Shown here one piece after another: positions 59,159-64,000 of a stretch of 64,000 nucleotides of DNA. The notes beneath the pieces are model-generated. The model was not told the origin of the DNA and ran no database searches. It saw nothing but the letters and a program-made list of their open reading frames with translations. Location: NCBI GenBank assembly GCA_963969345.1, contig OZ017766.1:3100001-3164000 (forward strand), in the 5' to 3' direction. Positions within the stretch are counted from its first letter, which is position 1; each line of letters begins with the position of its first letter. The position numbers were made by a program, and so were the translations under genes. The DNA is from Turbatrix aceti. Lineage: Eukaryota; Nematoda; Chromadorea; Rhabditida; Panagrolaimidae.

Positions 59159-60683
59159 TGCGGCTTTTTTTTGTAAACTTGGTATTATCCAGGGTTGCCT
59201 GCAGAATTCACTCCTCCCTCTGGTTTTCGTCGCATCTGGTTTTCCTCGCTCGTTGTTTGTCGGTCTGGGACCCGTGGCGACACCCCTCGTGTTTTGTTTG
59301 CGTTGCAAAGTCTCTTTTTTTGTAGCACTGACATGAGTTGCGCCAGGCCACGTAGGTAGGGCTGGCTTTGTATTTCCTTGCGTGGATTTTGTCGTTTCTG
59401 CAGGGCTCAAACTTTGGTACCCCCCTCGCTCACATTATCAGCGTAATCTTGTTGCCTGTCGTTTTTTGTTCAACGTAATAAATGCGTCCGTCTGACTTCA
59501 TTAACCTCCGCTTCTGGAGAGAGCAGGTGCCTCAATGAACTCGCTCGAAATACCTGGGGAATAAATTTAAACGAAAATATTTTTTGTGCGAGCTTGTTAT
59601 CACCTGGTACGGCCAGGTGAAGGGAATCTTCCTGTTATGCATTCCACGTTGCTTCGGGGGCGTGAGCAAAGCGATGTGAGGGAGGAAAAGTTTGAATTGT
59701 GCTCCCGCTCACAATGATGCGATTCAAGGTTTTGGCGTGAGTCACGTATCGCACGCACCATCGCTATCGTGCGAGTGAGCCATCGTTGTCGTCCGCATTT
59801 CGCTAGACGAGCCCCTTGTCCGCAAATAAGGGGTTTGTTGTCAGACAACGATGATACAAACAATCCCTCTGTAGTTTCGTGCCTTTTTTATCCCCTCGCT
59901 GGTTCATGCTCATGCTAACAAGGTGCGCATTACGCAGATGCGAAATCCCCCGTGACAGTCTGCTCTAAATGAGGCACGATGATGGACTGAAAGAACCCCT
60001 TGTTTTTAGCGAAAAAAATATTTTGTTGTTGTTTTGTAGTTGGTGGCATCTGACAAGTGATCACTTTTTCTGAATATCTGCAGTTAATGAACGTGGGTTC
60101 TGTAAGTCCGTATCTGCTAGACAGTCGTTTTCCAAAACGGCTCTGAATAAAAAAATAAACAAAACTGCTCAAATTGGCGAACAAATTTTCCCTTCAAGAG
60201 CCGCTTTATCGTTCGTCATGATAAATAATTATTTGTAGCAACATTTTTTTTCAATTTTGACTTTTGATTTCTGACATTTTAAAAATTGTAATAGGGGTCA
60301 ATTGCTCATTGCATGATCACAAATAGCGTTCAAAATGGTCTCAAATTTCATTACTGTACCGCAATTCTATTTTATGTAATAAACAAGGTTACCCATGTTG
60401 AGTTCAATTCACTGCCAACCCCCTTCCCCCATATTTTTGCCCCTCTCTGACATCAAACGTGTCCGTGCTACGCGGAACCCCGTGTTTCTCGGTTTTACCT
60501 CACGGCAGTACGCAAGCGTGCGGGCAAATTGCCGGGTGATGCGTCGGCCACGTGATTGAGCCCCGCGGTGCTTCAGCGAACACCCACCGCAGCCCGAGCA
60601 GAAACATACCCCATCGGGCCGATGCAGCCTCGCCACGTGCTGCGAGGTGGTGTCGTTGTCTCCGGTCGCAGCCGTAGCCGCGC
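59159..60683. other. 1.5-kb intergenic region
   Basis: The EMC2 poly(A) hexamer AATAAA is at 59477. Beyond it I see no exon-like sequence and no inverted repeat. The stretch presumably contains the chemoreceptor promoter near its right end. Confidence 0.4.
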
Positions 60684-61798
60684 ATGTCCTCTCCCTCTGT
60701 GGGCGGCTTCAAGCTCGCCGTCGACATCGTCGCTGGCTCGACGACCGCTCTCTCTTCGGTGCTCTTCGTCCTCACCGTCTACTGCGTCGTGAAGCGGCCT
60801 TTGGAGTCTTCGCGGTACAAGTGGTTCCTCCTCAACCAGTCTTTCTGGTGCTTCTTTCTTCACATTTGTCTCGCAGCGTTCGAGCCGACTTTTCTGCCGC
60901 CCTGGCCAGGTGGCTTTTTTTGGGGCATCGCGGCCGGGAATTTGGGCCCGGAAAGGAGCTCCATGGTCGCCCAGCTCGGCATGTTCGTTATCGAGAACAC
61001 GTATGAAAGTGTCATGGTCAGCTTTGCCTACAGGTATTTCCAGGTGAGACCAAAATATTTTAACGAGCATTTTTCTTTAATTTTTTATTTATTTTTCAGA
61101 CGACCCCAGGTCCGCTCTTGAAATTCGCATCTTCGTGGAAATTCGTGGCTGCCTACGTAGCTCTGATTCTCGTTAACTCGGCGAATGCGTTGATCATGGT
61201 CGTCTGGGAGCCCATCAAGCCCCTTCCTCTGGAGAACCTGACAGACCCTTCCCTCCTGTTCTTCCAGCACCAACCGTCACTCATCGTCTTTGACTCCCTC
61301 TCCGTCGCTCTCTTCTGTACGTTCTCGACGTTCTCGTGCGGAGTGTCCTTCGCCCTGCTCATCGTCATCTGCATCCTGGGCCTGCGTAGGATCCGCAAAC
61401 TCGCCCTACTCAAGACAAAGTCGGCGTCCGCGTACAACCAGAAGGTGCTCTTCGTGTACAACGTGTCGCAGTGCGGAGTGGTGTTTGTCTGCATGATTCT
61501 GCCCTACCTCATCATCTACGTCGCCATCCTCTTTCGTATCCGGGACTGCGAGATCTTCTTCAACGCACTCCACCTCACCGTCTACCTCAACTGCTCCGCG
61601 CAGTTCATTCTCACTCTCGGCATCATCGCGCCCTACCGTAATTTCTTGATTGGAAAATTCACGGGCAGCAAGGTGTCCCCGACGTCGAATGCGGGGCCCG
61701 TCTTCCAGGTTCGACCGGCATCGGCCTGTTCCCAAATTCGGCCATTGTCTGCTGGTTCCGCGGATACGCCGGAGGCCTCTTTGCCGAGCTCGCGTTGA
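60684..61798 (+). CDS. nematode-type seven-TM chemoreceptor (str/srh superfamily)
   Basis: Two exons, about 350 residues. Seven hydrophobic segments can be drawn: TTALSSVLFVLTVYCVV; FLLNQSFWCFFLHICLA; MFVIENTYESVMVSFAYRYFQ; FVAAYVALILVNSANALIMVV; LFCTFSTFSCGVSFALLIVI; VVFVCMILPYLIIYVAIL; and LNCSAQFILTLGIIAPYR. The YRYFQ at the end of TM3 and the APYR at the end of TM7 are typical of nematode Srh/Sri/Str receptors. These usually act in chemosensory cilia. One NLT sequon lies in the second extracellular loop. The tail is Ser/Pro-rich. The intron (about 61044-61099) begins GTGAGACC and ends TTTTTCAG. The subfamily cannot be fixed by eye. Confidence 0.85.
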
Positions 61799-62721
61799 AC
61801 ACAAAGTGAGTTTCTTTCTTATACGGTTCAACAAAAACATAAAAAAAAGCTGTGGGCGTTGGGTGCCAAAATTTGTAGCGTCATATTTTTTTGCCAAGGT
61901 GAAGTTTGCAGAAGCCTAATTTTTTTTGAACTGCAGATGCGACCTTGAATGCTCTGCCAAAATAATCTGTTCTGTGACTTTTGATTCCCCTTGTCACGCT
62001 TTTTTTTGCCTTGCGGCCAACTTTTTCATTCAAGACGCCATTTTTTGCTTTCTCCTAAATTCGGAGCCTTTCCGAGCTTTTTTAATTGACAACCAGGAGG
62101 TGCGTCTCTTGGCAAGCACTTCAACTGCTTGCTGAAGTGCTCTTTGGTGTTTCTGGATGGATTGCCGGTGCCCAACGTGCGTGCCAACGTCAGCGCTGAC
62201 AACTTTGTTATTTACTCTGGTTAATTCGTTTGGTTTGACGACGTTTAATCCCGCCGAACCTCAAAAGTGTGGACAAAAGCACAATTTTTTAAATTAGACG
62301 GACGACAGGAAATTGTGCTTTTCTGCTCGCCCAGGCCGGACAAGCAGCCATTCGACCGGACGAAACAAAGAGCCACGACGGCCACGGCCTTCGTCGGCGG
62401 GTGGAAAAACGTAATTTTACGGCTGTTTCGGGCACCAGCGCTTACCTGAAACCCTGACGACTTTTACGATGAGGTTGTCCGGTGGCGGCTCCTATTTTGG
62501 TCCACTTTGGCAAATTTAGACGCTGTTTCGGGTGCACCGAACCGGCACTGGCCCCGGGGCGGGTATCTCGATGCATACTTGATGCCAGTTGTCCCCTCTT
62601 CGCACACGAACGTGCCGACGGGCGGTTTGATGTTCGTTGATGCGCCCTCAAACTGCTTATTAATCCTGTTTTTATCGTAACCGGCGGCCGTCGTTCTCGA
62701 AATTAATGTGTCTCGTTTTAG
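61799..62721. other. intergenic region with an uncertain minus-strand open frame
   Basis: No supported plus-strand exon. A minus-strand frame (about 62640-62464) reads GTFVCEEGTTGIKYASRYPP and has no stop until 62464, but it continues antisense into the next gene and shows no start or domain. I regard it as non-coding. A TCGTTTTAG acceptor abuts the ATG at 62722. Confidence 0.35.
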
Positions 62722-63750
62722 ATGCACTTTTGGCGAATCTTGGGACCACTGAAATGGACGCTGACAATCTCGACCAGAACGCAGGTGTTTTGGCTTCTTC
62801 TGAACTTTGCTCACCTGTACTTTGCGCCCATACAGGTAAAAAGGACTTGTGTTGTATTTTAAAGCTCCTTTTTTTCTCCAGGCGTCACCTGCTTCTGATG
62901 GACGCACCCTGGCCCTCCAGCCCATCGTCAGTCTGCCCTTCGAGGCCGCCAGCAGGGTTTTCAAGGTAGAAGTCATGGTGCCACGACTCGCGCACTCGGT
63001 TTACGGTCTGGTCGAGTCCAGGCACTCAAACAACGTATTCCGACTGCGACTGAGCGGAGGCGAAACCTTGAATGACAGTCTCGTCGCCCATCCGCCACCT
63101 GGGATTTACCTGTCGACGACGAATACGACAACGATCTGCGGAAACTCGCTGGGCTTCGACGACAACCAGAACCTTGTTCAAAAGAACATTGAAGTGAGCA
63201 GGACATTTTTGGACGCCTTCAGAAACCCAGTTTTCAGGTGGACATGACCCGGCTCTACTTTACGGTCCGAGCCAAGAATTCCGAGCGTTTCTTCTTCCCG
63301 ACTTCGCTGGTGTACCGGGAGTACGTCCGGGTTGCCTTCTACGACCTCGGCTACCTCGACCGAATCCCCTGCTTGCTCCCGATCAGCGCCGTCGTTGTCC
63401 CAGAAGCTCCTAAGCCTTCTTCAACGCCTGGAAGTTCCACAACACGCCCTTCTAGCTTAAAGCTGCCTTCTCGATCCAAGACTATCCACGTCAAGCGACC
63501 CGACAGAAAGCCGCCGACGACGCCGGTCTACATCGACATCTCCAAGGACAAGACCGGTCTGGAGAACGTCCGGAAGTCGGCGACCGCGTTTGTCAACTCG
63601 CACTGGTCGCTCATCTTCAAGTTTTTCTTCGTGGTGACTTCGAGCATCGTATTCTTTTTTGTCGGCTTCAGCTTCGTTATTTTTATCCTGCTGCAGTGCA
63701 GGCCGACTCCGCCCGCTGGCAAGTCGGTGCTTTCACCTGGGCTTCCCTGA
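62722..63750 (+). CDS. orphan type I membrane protein
   Basis: Three exons, about 310 residues; not recognised. The N-terminus (MHFWRILGPLKW, then VFWLLLNFAHLYFAPIQ) looks like a signal peptide or signal anchor. The probable ectodomain (ASPASDGRTLALQ to DRIPCLLPISAVV) has an NDS and an NTT sequon, few cysteines and a beta-rich look (RLYFTVRAKNSERFFFP). A Ser/Thr/Pro-rich stalk follows. Near the end is a strong membrane segment (FKFFFVVTSSIVFFFVGFSF) and a short cytosolic tail. The layout resembles a small extracellular domain receptor or cadherin-like ectodomain, but I cannot assign a family. GTTTTAG directly abuts the ATG. AATAAA is at 63847. Confidence 0.7.
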
Positions 63751-64000
63751 AGAATCGCAAGCCTGCAATTTTGCCTCACTCGGTCGTCATACGTGTACTT
63801 TTATGCTTCCTGAATCTGCAGCCCCGGAAAAGAGGCGGCAACGTAAAATAAAAGGTATATTCACATATCATATAGGGGGTCAACGTGCCACAGACAGTCT
63901 CGGACGCCGTCTGGCAAAACCAGTAATAAGTTATCATGAGTACACGTCATATCAGTTACGTATCGATGTGTTGTACCAATTAATTAAGGTTTGCTGGGTT
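63751..64000. other. 3' flank of the last gene
   Basis: A poly(A) hexamer AATAAA at 63847-63852 lies 97 nt after the stop. The rest shows nothing recognisable. Confidence 0.5.

Noticed and set aside
62464..62976. Minus-strand frame reading GTFVCEEGTTGIKYASRYPP
   Set aside because: It looks vaguely protein-like but overlaps, antisense, a better-supported plus-strand gene and lacks a start, domain or splice support.

Overview
This is a gene-dense stretch of a eukaryotic nuclear genome, most likely from a nematode. Most introns are very short (about 45-60 nt) and AT-rich, with 3' splice sites of the form TTTTCAG or TTTTTAG. Several coding starts lie directly behind an unpaired splice-acceptor-like site, which is the layout expected for spliced-leader trans-splicing. 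Same-strand genes sit 150-220 bp apart, as in nematode operons. The window also encodes a 7-TM receptor of the nematode str/srh chemoreceptor type and a TASK/TWK two-pore K+ channel. I cannot name the genus; splice-donor usage (a recurrent GTTGGTTTTT or GTGGGTTTTT) is unlike the Caenorhabditis GTAAGTTT consensus. I support 27 protein-coding genes. I saw no rRNA, tRNA or CRISPR array.

Region 1 (1-9.3 kb, minus strand): a LENG8-type SAC3/GANP protein and a complete ACF1/BAZ1A chromatin remodeller subunit (WAC-DDT-WHIM-PHD-bromodomain). Between them lies a 1,089-bp foldback element with 470-bp arms and a 6-bp target duplication. Region 2 (9.3-24.4 kb): a gene-poor stretch holding a 381-bp non-autonomous hAT-like element, then an orphan two-TM protein, enolase, Notchless (NLE1), AGGF1, a secreted/GPI-type alpha carbonic anhydrase, an orphan secreted protein and a short-chain dehydrogenase.

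Region 3 (25-33.3 kb) is the most coherent functional group. SUB1/PC4, CPSF3 (CPSF-73) and a SENP6/7-type SUMO protease lie head to tail on the minus strand with gaps of 152 and 218 bp, like an operon. CSTF1 (CstF-50) is divergent from SUB1 across 293 bp. Two of these are core mRNA 3'-end processing factors, one couples transcription to 3' processing, and one edits SUMO, a modification known on 3'-processing factors. Region 4 (33.4-38.5 kb) is COG8 fused in frame to an approximately 1,000-residue acidic, proline-rich, repetitive tail not found in textbook COG8.

Region 5 (39.6-64 kb): MTHFR, an orphan type I membrane protein, DHRS1, the TASK channel, two small orphan genes, mitochondrial ribosomal protein S21 and TDP-43 in an operon-like row, a Cys-loop (nicotinic-type) receptor subunit, P5C dehydrogenase (ALDH4A1) followed closely by EMC2, the chemoreceptor, and an orphan type I membrane protein. 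No single novel system dominates. The best leads are the SUB1-CPSF3-SENP/CSTF1 cluster, the COG8 tail, the unusual 5' splice-site class, possible TDP-43 autoregulatory elements and the two mobile elements. All gene models were spliced by eye from one sequence, so exon edges are approximate.
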